DNA of 64,000 nucleotides, taken from positions 73,266 through 137,265 of the forward strand of contig NZ_KI783312.1 of the NCBI RefSeq assembly GCF_000510725.1. The letters are read 5' to 3'. The notes beneath the pieces were generated by a model. The model saw nothing but the letters and a program-made list of their open reading frames with translations. It was not told the DNA's origin and ran no database searches. Made by a program: the position numbers and the translations under genes. Positions 45,897 to 55,305 of this stretch are shown one piece after another. The DNA comes from Pseudoxanthomonas sp. J31 (GTDB taxonomy: Bacteria > Pseudomonadota > Gammaproteobacteria > Xanthomonadales > Xanthomonadaceae). Position 1 is the first letter of the stretch; the number at the start of each line of letters is the position of its first letter.

Positions 45897-46820
45897 ATGG
45901 ATACCAACAGCCCCTCCCCCGTCCCCGCCGCCGGCGACCTGCGCGGCCGCTTCCTCCTGCCGGCCGCCGGCGTTCGCGGCGTCTACGTGCGCCTGGCCGG
46001 CAGCTGGCGCGAACTGCTGTCCCATGCCGCCTACCCGTCCGGCGCCACCGCGCTGCTGGGCGAGGCGGTGGCCGCCGCGGCGCTGTTCACCAGCCATGTG
46101 AAGGTCGACGGCCGGCTGTCGGTGCAGCTGCGCGCCAGCGGCCCGCTGCGCTCACTGTTCGCCGAGTGCACCGCCGCCGGCACCGTGCGCGGCATCGCCC
46201 GCCTGGAGGATGGGGCCGACGCCCCGCGCGCGCCCTCGCAGCTGGGCGAGGACGCGCTGCTGGCAGTCACCGTGGAGAACCCCGGGCTGGACCCGCGCGA
46301 ACCGCTGCGCTACCAGAGCCTGGTGGCCCTGGGCGGCGCCGAGTCCCTGGCCGAGGCCTTCGAGGACTACTTCCGCCAGTCCGAGCAGCTGCCCACCCGC
46401 CTGCTGCTGGCCGCCGACGGCGAGCACGCCGCCGGCCTGATGCTGCAGAAGCTGCCCGGCGAGGAAGGCGACGCCGACGCCTGGAACCGCGTCGGCGCCC
46501 TGTTCGAGACCCTGGGCGAGGCCGAGCTGCTGGCGACCCCGCCGCGGCTGCTGGTGCACCGCCTGTTCCACGAGGAAGACCCCCAGCTGCTGGAGGAGCA
46601 CGCGGTCGCCTTCGGCTGCTCCTGCTCGGTGGAGCGGGTGGAGGGCATGCTGCGCAGCCTGGGCGAGGAGGAGTTCCGGGCGGCCGCCGCGGCCACCGGC
46701 CAGGTCGACGTCCGCTGCGAATTCTGCGGCCGCGAGTACCACTTCCCCCTGGACCGGATTGGGGTATTGTTTGGGTCGCCGGCGCAGCCCAACGCACCGG
46801 CGCCGGAGCGCCTGCAGTAA
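45897..46820 (+). CDS. hslO: Redox-regulated chaperone Hsp33
   Basis: Holdase activated by oxidation and unfolding. The 307-residue protein has the N-terminal Hsp33 fold ([33 protein letters not shown]) and the C-terminal zinc redox switch CSC ([12 protein letters not shown]) and CxxC ([12 protein letters not shown]). The ATG (MDTNSPSP) was preferred to a GTG two codons earlier. The gene stands alone, divergent from mtgA across 38 bp. Confidence 0.95.
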   Translation: MDTNSPSPVPAAGDLRGRFLLPAAGVRGVYVRLAGSWRELLSHAAYPSGATALLGEAVAAAALFTSHVKVDGRLSVQLRASGPLRSLFAECTAAGTVRGIARLEDGADAPRAPSQLGEDALLAVTVENPGLDPREPLRYQSLVALGGAESLAEAFEDYFRQSEQLPTRLLLAADGEHAAGLMLQKLPGEEGDADAWNRVGALFETLGEAELLATPPRLLVHRLFHEEDPQLLEEHAVAFGCSCSVERVEGMLRSLGEEEFRAAAAATGQVDVRCEFCGREYHFPLDRIGVLFGSPAQPNAPAPERLQ

Positions 46821-46873
46821 GGGCATGGCGCCGCTCCACCGACGAGCTGGCTGTCCACGGGGAGGAACGGCGC

Positions 46874-46902
46874 TTGTTAATCATTCGTAAAGCCCATACG
46901 AT
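46874..46902 (+). promoter_or_regulatory. Promoter of the outer-membrane-like protein gene
   Basis: TTGTTA (46874-46879), exactly 17 bp, TACGAT (46897-46902), in a local AT-rich dip. It would give a leader of about 50 nt with AGGA before the ATG. One of the clearest sigma-70-like promoters in the window. Confidence 0.65.
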
Positions 46903-46957
46903 GCAGGCTCTGACCGCACGGGAACTCCCGTGCCGTCCGCTGGTCTGAAAGGAAGCC

Positions 46958-47839
46958 ATGTCCCTGCGCCGTCCGCCCCTGCTGGCCCTTGCCCTGTCCG
47001 CGCTGATCGCGGCGGCGGGCGCGCATGGCCAGGTGCGGGCGGGTTCCGAGCAGGCCGTGCTGCCGGTGTGGAACAAGGGCAGCGGCAAGGTCGAGGCCCT
47101 GCTGCTGCTGGAGCCGGCGCGTGGCAACCGCCCCGGTTCGCCGGGTTCGACCTGGCGCTTCGGCAGCGAGTCGCTGGACGCGGCCTTCGGCCTCGGCGCC
47201 GGCGACTCGCTGGGCCTGCTGTGCAGCAATACCAGCGGCACCAGCGTGAACAGCCTCGCCAGCAGCTGCCTGCTGGCCTCCCTGGGCAACGACCACGAGG
47301 CCAGTGGCCGCCGCCTGTCGGCCAGCGCCAGCGTCGGCCGCCAGGGCAACCGCCTCGGCGTGGCCGCCGGGACCGTGCGCGATGCCTCCCTGCCGGGCTG
47401 GCTGTCGGCCGAAGCCTCCGGCACCCCGCTGGCCGGTGCCGGCAAGCTCGAGCAGAACGACCTGCAGGTGTTCGGCCAGAAGGACATCGGCAGCGAGGCC
47501 TACGTCTCCATCGCCGGCACTTATGCGCGCGCGCGTCTGGTACCGGTAACCGAAGCGCCGGGCCTGGCCCATCGCTGGGACAGCAAGTCGCTGAGCGTGG
47601 GCGGCGGCTACGGCCCGTTCAGCGCCAACATCATCGGCCGCGTGGTCGAGGTCAACGGCCAGCCGGGCAACAAGTGGGAAGGCCTGGGCCTGGGCCTGAC
47701 CTGGCGCACGCCATGGAGCGGCCAGCTCACCGTCGGCGCCGAGAACGTGGTCACCCGCGGCAAGAACCCGTTCGCCCCGTCCAACCTCGACGCCGAGGAA
47801 GGCACCGTCCCCTACGTGCGCTACGAGCAGGGCCTGTGA
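46958..47839 (+). CDS. Secreted beta-rich protein, possibly outer-membrane
   Basis: I do not recognise the family with certainty. The 293-residue protein has a signal peptide (PLLALALSALIAAAGAHG) and a mature part with alternating hydrophobic/polar strands rich in Gly, Ser and Asn (SLSVGGGYGPFSANIIGRVV, LGLGLTWRTPWSGQLTVG), ending in a short strand VPYVRYEQGL. That alternation resembles a small beta-barrel or beta-sandwich, but the terminal residue is Leu rather than Phe/Trp. Its own good promoter and AGGA site support strong expression. It is followed by a hairpin at 48053. Function unknown. Confidence 0.75.
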   Translation: MSLRRPPLLALALSALIAAAGAHGQVRAGSEQAVLPVWNKGSGKVEALLLLEPARGNRPGSPGSTWRFGSESLDAAFGLGAGDSLGLLCSNTSGTSVNSLASSCLLASLGNDHEASGRRLSASASVGRQGNRLGVAAGTVRDASLPGWLSAEASGTPLAGAGKLEQNDLQVFGQKDIGSEAYVSIAGTYARARLVPVTEAPGLAHRWDSKSLSVGGGYGPFSANIIGRVVEVNGQPGNKWEGLGLGLTWRTPWSGQLTVGAENVVTRGKNPFAPSNLDAEEGTVPYVRYEQGL

Positions 47840-48052
47840 CCTGCTGAGCGGGCAGTTGGCGCCACGGCGGCGCGGCGCGCAGGCTCCCGGCGCACGCAAC
47901 CATCGATCCATTCCTTCCCTGTCCGGATGACCGGCACGTCCGCGTGCGCGATCGGCTGCGGACCTGCCGCACGCACGTCCGGGGTGCCCGGCGCGCATCC
48001 GCATGCCGATGCGTGCCCCTGCCCCGGCGTCCGCCGGTCGCCTCACGGAAGA

Positions 48053-48081
48053 AGCCGGCCATCGCGCTGCGATGGCCGGCT
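48053..48081. terminator. Hairpin terminator between the outer-membrane-like gene and macB
   Basis: Perfect 12-bp stem AGCCGGCCATCG / CGATGGCCGGCT with a CGCTG loop, 17 bp before the macB permease stop on the opposite strand. The 47840-48052 stretch before it shows no other gene; it contains GC-rich inverted repeats only. Confidence 0.7.
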
Positions 48082-48098
48082 GTGGACTGCGTTCCGGG

Positions 48099-49331
48099 TT
48101 ACTGCCGCAGCGCCTCGATCGGGTCCAGCTGCGAGGCCTTGCGTGCCGGGTAGTAGCCGAAGAACAGCCCGGTGGCCACCGAGAACGCCGCGGCCAGGGT
48201 GATCACCTTGCCGTTGAGCTGGATCGGCAGGTCGGTGTTGAAGTGCCCGACCAGCAACGCGCCGGCGATGCCGAACAGGATGCCCAGCAGGCCGCCGCCC
48301 AGCGACAGCAGCATGGCCTCGGCCAGGAACTGCCGGCGCACGTCCGAAGGACCGGCGCCCACCGCCAGGCGCAGGCCGATTTCCTTGATCCGCTCGGTCA
48401 CCGACACCAGCATGATGTTCATGATGCCGATGCCGCCGACGACCAGCGAGATCGTCGCCACCGCGCCAAGCAGCCAGGACATCTGCCGGGTGGTCTCGTT
48501 GCGGGTGGCCACCAGCTGCGACACGTTGCGCACCTGGAAGTCGTCGGCCGCGCCCGGGTCGATGCGGTGGCGCTGGCGCAGCAGCGACTCCACCTCGCCC
48601 TGCACGTAGGCCAGGTCGTCGGCATGGGCCACGGTCAGCGAGATGTCCATCACCGCGCCTGGCGGCAGGCCCATGGCGCCCATCAGGCGGCGGCGCGCGG
48701 TCTCCAGCGGCACCATCACCACGTCGTCCTGGTCGCGGCCGAAGCCGCTCATGCCCTTGGGCCTGAGGGTGCCGACCACGGTGAAGTTGGTGCGGCCGAT
48801 GCGCACCGTCTCGCCGATGCCGGTGCCGGCGCCGAACAGCTCGCGGCGCACGGTCTCGCCCAGCAGCACCACCTTGTCGCCGTTGAAGTGCTGCGGCTCG
48901 AACGCGCTGCCGCTGGCGACCTGCCAGCCGTTGATCTGCAGGAAGTCCGGCTGGATGCCCTGCCAGCTGGTGGACCAGTTGTTCTCCGCGTACACGATCT
49001 GGCTGCTGCCGCGCAGCGAGGCGGAGACCAGCTGCACCTCGGGGATCTCCTCGCGGATCGCCTCGGCATCGCCCTCGGTGAGGGTGTAGAAGCTGCTGGC
49101 GCTCATGCGCACGCCGCCCATGGCGCGCTGCACCTGCGGGCCGATGTCCAGCTTCTGCGCGCCCAGGCCGGCGAGCTGGCGCTCGATCTCCGCCTGGGTG
49201 CCCTGCCCGACCGACACCATCACGATCACCGCGGCGATGCCGATGATCACGCCCAGCGAGGTCAGCGCGCTGCGCATCCAGTTGCCGCGCAGCGCGAAGA
49301 CCGCGGTGCGCAGGATGTCCATGAAGGTCAT
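48099..49331 (-). CDS. MacB-type ABC transporter permease
   Basis: A 410-residue type VII ABC permease. N-terminal transmembrane helix (LTSLGVIIGIAAVIVMVSVG), a large periplasmic MacB_PCD domain (GQGTQAEIERQLAGLGAQ to GRDQDDVVMVPLETARRRL), then the FtsX core of three helices with VTERIKEIGLRLAVGA and GYYPARKASQLDPIEALRQ. It works with the separate ATPase encoded upstream. The pair plus MacA-like adaptor extrudes peptides, toxins or antibiotics through a TolC-type channel. ATG overlaps the ATPase stop (ATGA). Confidence 0.94.
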   Translation of the reverse strand: MTFMDILRTAVFALRGNWMRSALTSLGVIIGIAAVIVMVSVGQGTQAEIERQLAGLGAQKLDIGPQVQRAMGGVRMSASSFYTLTEGDAEAIREEIPEVQLVSASLRGSSQIVYAENNWSTSWQGIQPDFLQINGWQVASGSAFEPQHFNGDKVVLLGETVRRELFGAGTGIGETVRIGRTNFTVVGTLRPKGMSGFGRDQDDVVMVPLETARRRLMGAMGLPPGAVMDISLTVAHADDLAYVQGEVESLLRQRHRIDPGAADDFQVRNVSQLVATRNETTRQMSWLLGAVATISLVVGGIGIMNIMLVSVTERIKEIGLRLAVGAGPSDVRRQFLAEAMLLSLGGGLLGILFGIAGALLVGHFNTDLPIQLNGKVITLAAAFSVATGLFFGYYPARKASQLDPIEALRQ

Positions 49332-50065
49332 GGGCCCACCTCCTCGTGCGTGGCCTCGTGCAGCTGGCCGTCGCGCATCACGCAGATGCGGTCGGCATGG
49401 CGGGCGACGTGCGCGTCGTGGGTGATCAGGACCACGGTGTGGCCTTCGTCGCGCAGGCGCTTGAACAGGGCCAGGATTTCCTCGCCGGTGCGGCTGTCCA
49501 GCGCGCCGGTGGGCTCGTCGGCCAGCAGCAGCGGCGGGTTGTTGATCAGCGCGCGGGCGATCGCCACGCGCTGCTGCTGGCCGCCGGACAACTCGTTGGG
49601 ACGATGGTCCACGCGCGTACCCAGGCCCACCGCCTCGAGCGCCGCGCGCGCCCGCTCGTGGCGTTCGGCCACAGGCACGCGGGCATAGCCCAGCGGCATG
49701 GCCACGTTCTCCAGCGCGGTCATGCGCGGCAGCAGGTGGAAGCCCTGGAACACGAAGCCGATCTTCTCCCGGCGCAGGGTCGCCAGTTCCTCCGCGTCCA
49801 GGGTGGACACGTCCACCCCGTCGCACAGGTACTGGCCGCCGCTGGGCGTGTCCAGGCAGCCGATCAGGTTCATCAGCGTGGACTTGCCCGAGCCCGACGG
49901 TCCCATGATCGCCAGGAACTCGCCGGGCATCACCACCAGGTCCACGTCGCGCAGGGCCGCGACCTCGGCTTCGGTGCCGGGCGAGTACACCTTGCGCAGG
50001 CCCCGGGTCTGGATCACCGGCGTGGCCGCCGGGGCGGCGGCCGCGCTCGCGCTCACGGCGTTCAT
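49328..50065 (-). CDS. MacB-type ABC transporter ATP-binding protein
   Basis: A 245-residue ATPase: Walker A MGPSGSGKSTLMNLIG, Q-loop GFVFQGFHLLPRMTA, signature NELSGGQQQRVAIARAL, Walker B LLLADEPTGALDS and H-loop VVLITHDAHVA. It is a separate polypeptide, unlike E. coli MacB in which ATPase and permease are fused. It overlaps both the adaptor and permease genes by ATGA, so all three are co-translated. Confidence 0.96.
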   Translation of the reverse strand: MNAVSASAAAAPAATPVIQTRGLRKVYSPGTEAEVAALRDVDLVVMPGEFLAIMGPSGSGKSTLMNLIGCLDTPSGGQYLCDGVDVSTLDAEELATLRREKIGFVFQGFHLLPRMTALENVAMPLGYARVPVAERHERARAALEAVGLGTRVDHRPNELSGGQQQRVAIARALINNPPLLLADEPTGALDSRTGEEILALFKRLRDEGHTVVLITHDAHVARHADRICVMRDGQLHEATHEEVGP

Positions 50066-51585
50066 CGCGCCGCCGCCCGTTCGCCGGTGACCAGCAGGTC
50101 GCCTTCCGTGACGTTGCCTGAGATCTCGGTGATGCTGCCGTCGCTGGCGCCCAGGCGCACCATCACCGGCACCGGCTTGCCGCCCTCCAGGCGGTACACG
50201 GTGGCGCGGCGCGCGCCGGCGAGGTTGGCCAGTTCGCGTTCCACGGCCTCGCGCTGGGCGGGCTGCAGGGTGGCGAAGAAGCCGGCGAAATCCTGCTGGA
50301 AGCGCTCGAGCATGCGCTGGCGCATCTGCCCGCCGGCGTTGGCCTGCTGCTGGCGGGCGCCGCCCATCATCATCATCGGCGGGCCGCCGGCGCCCGGGCG
50401 CTGCTGCGGCGTGGCCTGGCGCGAGGCCTCCATCGCTTTGCGCATTTCCTCCTGGCGCTGGCGCGCGGCGGCCAGGTCGGCCTCGAACGCGCTCTTCTGC
50501 GCCGGGGCCAGGTCCATGCCGGCCACGAACGCTGCCAGGTCCTCGAGCATGCCGGCGCCGCGCGGGCCGCGTCCCGGGGCCGCGGCGGCGGCGGGCTGGT
50601 CGGCCGGCTTGTAGCGCAGCGCGGCGTTGGACACCTTGAGCACGTCGTCGCGGCGGCTGACTTCGATCTCGGCGTTGACGGTCAGGCCCGGCAGCAGGGT
50701 GCCGTCGCTGTTGTCCACGCTCACCACCACCGGGTAGGTCACCACGTTGTTGTTGGTGGTCGCCGCCAGGCGCACCTGCTGCACCTCGCCACGGAACTGG
50801 CGGTCGGGGAAGGCGTCGACGGTGAAGCTCACGCGCTGGCCGGGCTTGACCTGGCCGATGTCGGCCTCGTCCACCGACAGCTCGATCTTCATCTTCGACA
50901 GGTCCTCGGCGATGGTGAACAGCTCCGGGGCCTGCAGGCTGGCGGCCACGGTCTGGCCGGGCTCGATGCTGCGGGTCAGGACCACGCCATTGACCGGCGA
51001 GCGGATCACGGTGCGCTCCAGGTTGACCCGGGTGGTCTCGGTGGAGGCGGCCTGCTGCCGGATCTGGGCCTGGGCCGAGGCGACCTGGGCCCGGGCCTGG
51101 TCCAGCGCCGCCTTGGCCAGGTCCACGTCGCTGCGCGCGATCAGCTGGCGCTCGACCAGGGCGGCCTTGCGCTGGTAGTCGGCCTCGGCGTTGGCCAGGG
51201 CGGCCTGGGCCTGGCGCAGGCTGGCCTGGGCGCTGGCGACCTGGGCATTGCCCTGGGCGATCTGCGCCTCGTAGGTCTTCGGGTCGATCCGGGCCAGCAC
51301 CTGGCCCTCGGTCACCCGGTCGTTGTAGTCGACCAGCACCTCCAGCACCTGGCCGGAAATCTGGCTGCCCACGGTCACGGTCGAGGTGGCGCTGAGGGTG
51401 CCGGTTGAGGAGATGGCCACGCGGATGTTGCCGCGCTCCACCGGCGCGGTGCGCCACGCCGCTTCGGCGTCGCGGCTCGCGCCCCCCCAGTACCAGGCAG
51501 CGCCTCCGAGGAGGGCCAGGACGAGCACGCCGCCGGCCAACGGCAGCCAGCGGGGACGGGAATTCGGACGCGAGGTTCGGCTCAT
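50062..51585 (-). CDS. MacA-like periplasmic adaptor with helical Met-rich insert
   Basis: A 507-residue membrane-fusion protein: N-terminal anchor (LAGGVLVLALLGGAAWYW), lipoyl half-motif (VTVGSQISGQVLEVLVDYN), alpha-helical hairpin (about 105-190), second lipoyl half (TVIRSPVNGVVLTRSIEPG), beta-barrel (LLPGLTVNAEIEVSRRDDV) and a C-terminal segment. Between about residues 328 and 459 lies an extra stretch. It contains two LTxxQ-like helices (DLAPAQKSAFEADLAAA and LQPAQREAVERELANLAG) separated by a Met/Gln-rich linker (PPMMMMGGARQQQ). This makes the protein much longer than E. coli MacA (371). First of the three transporter genes. Confidence 0.92.
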   Translation of the reverse strand: MSRTSRPNSRPRWLPLAGGVLVLALLGGAAWYWGGASRDAEAAWRTAPVERGNIRVAISSTGTLSATSTVTVGSQISGQVLEVLVDYNDRVTEGQVLARIDPKTYEAQIAQGNAQVASAQASLRQAQAALANAEADYQRKAALVERQLIARSDVDLAKAALDQARAQVASAQAQIRQQAASTETTRVNLERTVIRSPVNGVVLTRSIEPGQTVAASLQAPELFTIAEDLSKMKIELSVDEADIGQVKPGQRVSFTVDAFPDRQFRGEVQQVRLAATTNNNVVTYPVVVSVDNSDGTLLPGLTVNAEIEVSRRDDVLKVSNAALRYKPADQPAAAAAPGRGPRGAGMLEDLAAFVAGMDLAPAQKSAFEADLAAARQRQEEMRKAMEASRQATPQQRPGAGGPPMMMMGGARQQQANAGGQMRQRMLERFQQDFAGFFATLQPAQREAVERELANLAGARRATVYRLEGGKPVPVMVRLGASDGSITEISGNVTEGDLLVTGERAAAR

Positions 51586-51660
51586 GGGCGCATGGATGGG
51601 AGGACTACCCCGGTTAACGCACGACCCGGGGATCGGTTGACGCCCGCCGGTGGGAAACGT

Positions 51661-52971
51661 TCAGCCCTGCAGGTACGGGTCGGTGCCCGGTGGCGGCTGG
51701 CTGCTGAAGCGGACCCGGGCAGTGGTGCCGCTGTCCAGGGTGCTCTCCAGCTCGATGGTCCAGCCGAAGCGCTCGCACAGCCGGCGCACGATCGACAGGC
51801 CCAGGCCGGTGCCGACCGGGTACTCGGGGCGGGCGCGGTAGAACGGCTCGAACGCCCGCGCCAGGGCCTCGGCCGACATGCCGATGCCGGTGTCGCGCAC
51901 CTGTACCAGGCCCTCGTGTACGGTGACTTCGACCAGGCCGCGGTCGGTATAGCTGCAGGCGTTGCGCAGCAGGTTGCCGAGCACCACGTGCAGCACCCGC
52001 GGCGGGGCGTAGATGCGCGGCGCGCCCTCGCAGGCCACCTGCAACTCCACCGGCTTGTCGCCCAGCAGCATGCGCGCCTTGAGCGCCTCCTCGTGGACCA
52101 CCTCGCACACGTCGAACCACTCGCTCTGCGGGACCACGTCCGGCTCGCGGGCCAGGATCAGGAAGGCATCGACCACCGCCTCCATGTCGCGCCCGGCGCG
52201 CTGGATCCGGCGCAGGCTGCGCGCCAGGCGCGGCTCCAGGGTCTCGTCGGCCAGGGCCATGTCGCTGGCCACCCGGATCACGGTCAGCGGGGTGCGCAGC
52301 TCATGGCTGGCGTCGCGGGTGAAGTTGCGCTCGCGGGTCAGCTGCGCCTCGACCCGCTCGCCCAGCGCGTGCAGCGCCCCGGCCAGCTGCCGCGCCTCGC
52401 CCTGCATGTCTGCCGGCAGCCGGTCCGGCGCCAGCGCGGCGATGTCCGGCCGCCGCGGATCCCAGCGCGAGACCTGGCGCGCCAGCCAGGCCACCGGCGA
52501 GACCAGGCGCTTGGACGATTTGTAGGTAAGCCAGGTCGCGCCGTAGATCGCGAACAGCGCCAGCATCGCCGGCAGCACCGCGAACCACCAGGCCAGGCGG
52601 TTGGCCTGCTCGCGCAGGAAGGCGACGTACAACGTGCCCTGCGGCTTGCGCTCGACCCAGACCATCTGGCCTTCGGACTTGAGCTCGTGGAAGCCCGGGG
52701 CGAGCCCGCGCAGGTAGGCCGGCAACGCTTCGGCCGAGCCACCCGGCTCGACCAGGTAGGCGCGCAGCGAGAAGGTATTGGGCGGCGGCTGTGCGGCCGC
52801 GGATTCGCGCAGTTCCCAGTAGTGGCGGGCCTCCTCCTGCAGCGAACTGCGGATGAAGCTGTACTTGAACAGCGTGCCGACCACGAAGAAGGCGATCACG
52901 ATCGCCAGGCTCGCCATCACCACCTGCAGGATGAAGGCGATACGGATCTTGCGGGAAAGGCCGTGGGGCAT
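51661..52971 (-). CDS. Sensor histidine kinase of the MacAB operon
   Basis: A 436-residue classical kinase: two transmembrane helices (IAFILQVVMASLAIVIAFFV and FAVLPAMLALFAIYGATWL) around a periplasmic domain of about 100 residues, a HAMP-like segment (SSKRLVSPVAWLARQVSRW), HisKA with His223 in FTRDASHELRTPLTV, and an intact ATPase domain (GNLLRNACSYTDRG, RDTGIGMS, VGTGLGLSIV). Start at MPHGLSRKIRIAF. It lies between its response regulator and the transporter genes, so the system likely senses a transporter substrate or envelope stress. Confidence 0.93.
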   Translation of the reverse strand: MPHGLSRKIRIAFILQVVMASLAIVIAFFVVGTLFKYSFIRSSLQEEARHYWELRESAAAQPPPNTFSLRAYLVEPGGSAEALPAYLRGLAPGFHELKSEGQMVWVERKPQGTLYVAFLREQANRLAWWFAVLPAMLALFAIYGATWLTYKSSKRLVSPVAWLARQVSRWDPRRPDIAALAPDRLPADMQGEARQLAGALHALGERVEAQLTRERNFTRDASHELRTPLTVIRVASDMALADETLEPRLARSLRRIQRAGRDMEAVVDAFLILAREPDVVPQSEWFDVCEVVHEEALKARMLLGDKPVELQVACEGAPRIYAPPRVLHVVLGNLLRNACSYTDRGLVEVTVHEGLVQVRDTGIGMSAEALARAFEPFYRARPEYPVGTGLGLSIVRRLCERFGWTIELESTLDSGTTARVRFSSQPPPGTDPYLQG

Positions 52972-53063
52972 GGGGGCATTCAACACGGGACGGCGCGAGT
53001 GTAGGCCCGCGCGCATCGCCGTTCCGTGAGTGGGTGGACCGGGACCCGCGCCCCCGTGGCCAA

Positions 53064-53085
53064 GGCGGCCGGACAGCCGGCCGCC
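53064..53085 (-). terminator. Hairpin between response regulator and kinase genes
   Basis: A perfect 9-bp GC stem (GGCGGCCGG / CCGGCCGCC) with a four-base loop in the 156-bp gap between the two genes. On the minus strand a TT follows the stem. It could be an attenuator that makes the kinase less abundant than the regulator, or an mRNA stabiliser. Confidence 0.5.
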
Positions 53086-53127
53086 GTCTTGCGTTCCATT
53101 CCCCCTGTTTCCCCTTCGGCTACCTGG

Positions 53128-53844
53128 TCACGCGGTGACCGGCTGCGCGATGTCCGCCACCCGGTACCCGGCGCTCTGCACGGTATGCAGCAGCGGGCGG
53201 TCGAACGGCTTGTCGATCACCTTGCGCAGGTTATACAGGTGGCTGCGCAGGGTGTCCGAATCGGGCAGGCTGTTGCCCCAGATCTCGCGCTCGATCTCCT
53301 GGCGGCTGACGACCCTGGGCGACTCGCGCATCAGGATGGTCAGCAGCTTCAGGCCGATCGGCGACAGCTGCAGCTCCACGCCGCCGCGGGTCACGCGCAT
53401 GCTGACCGGATCCAGCACCAGGTCGGCCACGGTCAGCACCTCCGAGCCCACCTGGCGGCGCTCGCGCCGGATCAGCGCGCGCAGGCGCGCCTCCAGCTCC
53501 TGGATCGCGAACGGCTTGGTGAGGTAGTCGTCGGCGCCGTGGCCGAGGCCGGTGAGCTTGTCGTCCAGGGTGTCGCGCGCGGTCAGCATCAGCACCGGCG
53601 TCGACTTGCGCGCATCGCTGCGCAGCCGGCGGCAGACCTCGATGCCGTCCAGGCGCGGCAGCATCAGGTCAAGCACCACCGCGTCGTAGCTGTTCTCGGC
53701 CGCCAGCCGGTAGCCGTCCAGTCCGTCGGCGGCGTAGTCGACTTCGAAGCCACGGCTTTCCAGGTATTCCCCGATCATCTCGGAGATGTTGCGGTTGTCC
53801 TCGACGACCAGCACCAGCCCTGAGGTTTCTTTGCCCTGACGCAT
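53128..53844 (-). CDS. OmpR family response regulator
   Basis: A 238-residue regulator: receiver domain with VLVVEDNRNISEM, phospho-acceptor Asp59 (YDAVVLDLMLPRLDG), MLTARDTLDD and the conserved Lys in ADDYLTKPFAI, then a winged-helix DNA-binding domain (LQLSPIGLKLLTILMRES, VVSRQEIEREIWG, LRSHLYNLRKVID). I chose MRQGKETSGLVL; an ATG 14 codons upstream is an alternative. First gene of the regulator-kinase-MacA-MacB set on this strand. Confidence 0.94.
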   Translation of the reverse strand: MRQGKETSGLVLVVEDNRNISEMIGEYLESRGFEVDYAADGLDGYRLAAENSYDAVVLDLMLPRLDGIEVCRRLRSDARKSTPVLMLTARDTLDDKLTGLGHGADDYLTKPFAIQELEARLRALIRRERRQVGSEVLTVADLVLDPVSMRVTRGGVELQLSPIGLKLLTILMRESPRVVSRQEIEREIWGNSLPDSDTLRSHLYNLRKVIDKPFDRPLLHTVQSAGYRVADIAQPVTA

Positions 53845-53925
53845 GTTTCGGACGCTCCGTATCGGGTTTTCAGCTTTGTGAAACATGCCGCAGCCCCGGT
53901 GGATGGGGCGTGAAGGCGGCGACCG

Positions 53926-54579
53926 CTACAGCAACGGCCGCAGCGCCGGCCAGACATTGTCCAGCAGCCGCGGCTGGGCCGCGGCGGTGGGGTGCAGGCC
54001 GTCAGCCTGCATCAGCCCTTCCTCCAGGGCCACGCCCTCCAGGAAGAACGGGACCAGGGCCACGCCCTGGCGCTGGGCCAGGCCCTCGTAGGTGCGGCGC
54101 AGGCGCTCGCGGTAGGCCGGGCCGTAGTTGGGCGGGACGTCGATGCCCAGCAGCAGCACCCGGGCGCCGGCGGCGGTGCCAAGCTCGACCATGCGCCGCA
54201 GGTTGGCCTCCAGCTGGGCCGGGGCCAGGCCGCGCAGGGCGTCGTTGCCGCCCAGCTCGATCACCAGCACCGAAGGACGGTGTTTTTCCAGCAGCGCAGG
54301 CAGGCGGGTCAGGGCGCCGGCGCTGGTCTCGCCACTGATGCTGGCGTTGACCACCGGCCGTGCCAGGGACGGCTCGGCCTGCAGCTTCCGCTCCAGCAGG
54401 CTGACCCAGCCGGTGCCTCTGGGTATGTTGTGCTCTGCGCTGAGGCTGTCACCGACCACCAGCACCGGGCCCCTGGCCCGGGCCTGCGGCGCGGCCAGCA
54501 GCGGACCTGGCAGCAGCAGCGCCGCCAGCAGGACCGCCAGCGCGCGGCCCATGGCCGTCCCCCACCTGAACTTGCGCAT
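53926..54579 (-). CDS. tesA: TesA-like GDSL esterase/lysophospholipase
   Basis: A 217-residue periplasmic multifunctional esterase (thioesterase I, protease I, lysophospholipase L1) of the SGNH family: signal peptide (MGRALAVLLAALLLPGPLLA within it), block I VLVVGDSLSAEHNIPRG (Ser), block III IELGGNDALRG and block V ADGLHPTAAAQPRL (Asp-His). The start has GGGAGG six bases upstream. The ybbA start is divergent only 12 bp away, the same tesA/ybbA/ybbP neighbourhood as in E. coli. Confidence 0.95.
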   Translation of the reverse strand: MRKFRWGTAMGRALAVLLAALLLPGPLLAAPQARARGPVLVVGDSLSAEHNIPRGTGWVSLLERKLQAEPSLARPVVNASISGETSAGALTRLPALLEKHRPSVLVIELGGNDALRGLAPAQLEANLRRMVELGTAAGARVLLLGIDVPPNYGPAYRERLRRTYEGLAQRQGVALVPFFLEGVALEEGLMQADGLHPTAAAQPRLLDNVWPALRPLL

Positions 54580-54591
54580 CCGGAGCCTCCC

Positions 54592-55301
<710 letters not shown>

Positions 55302-55305
<4 letters not shown>

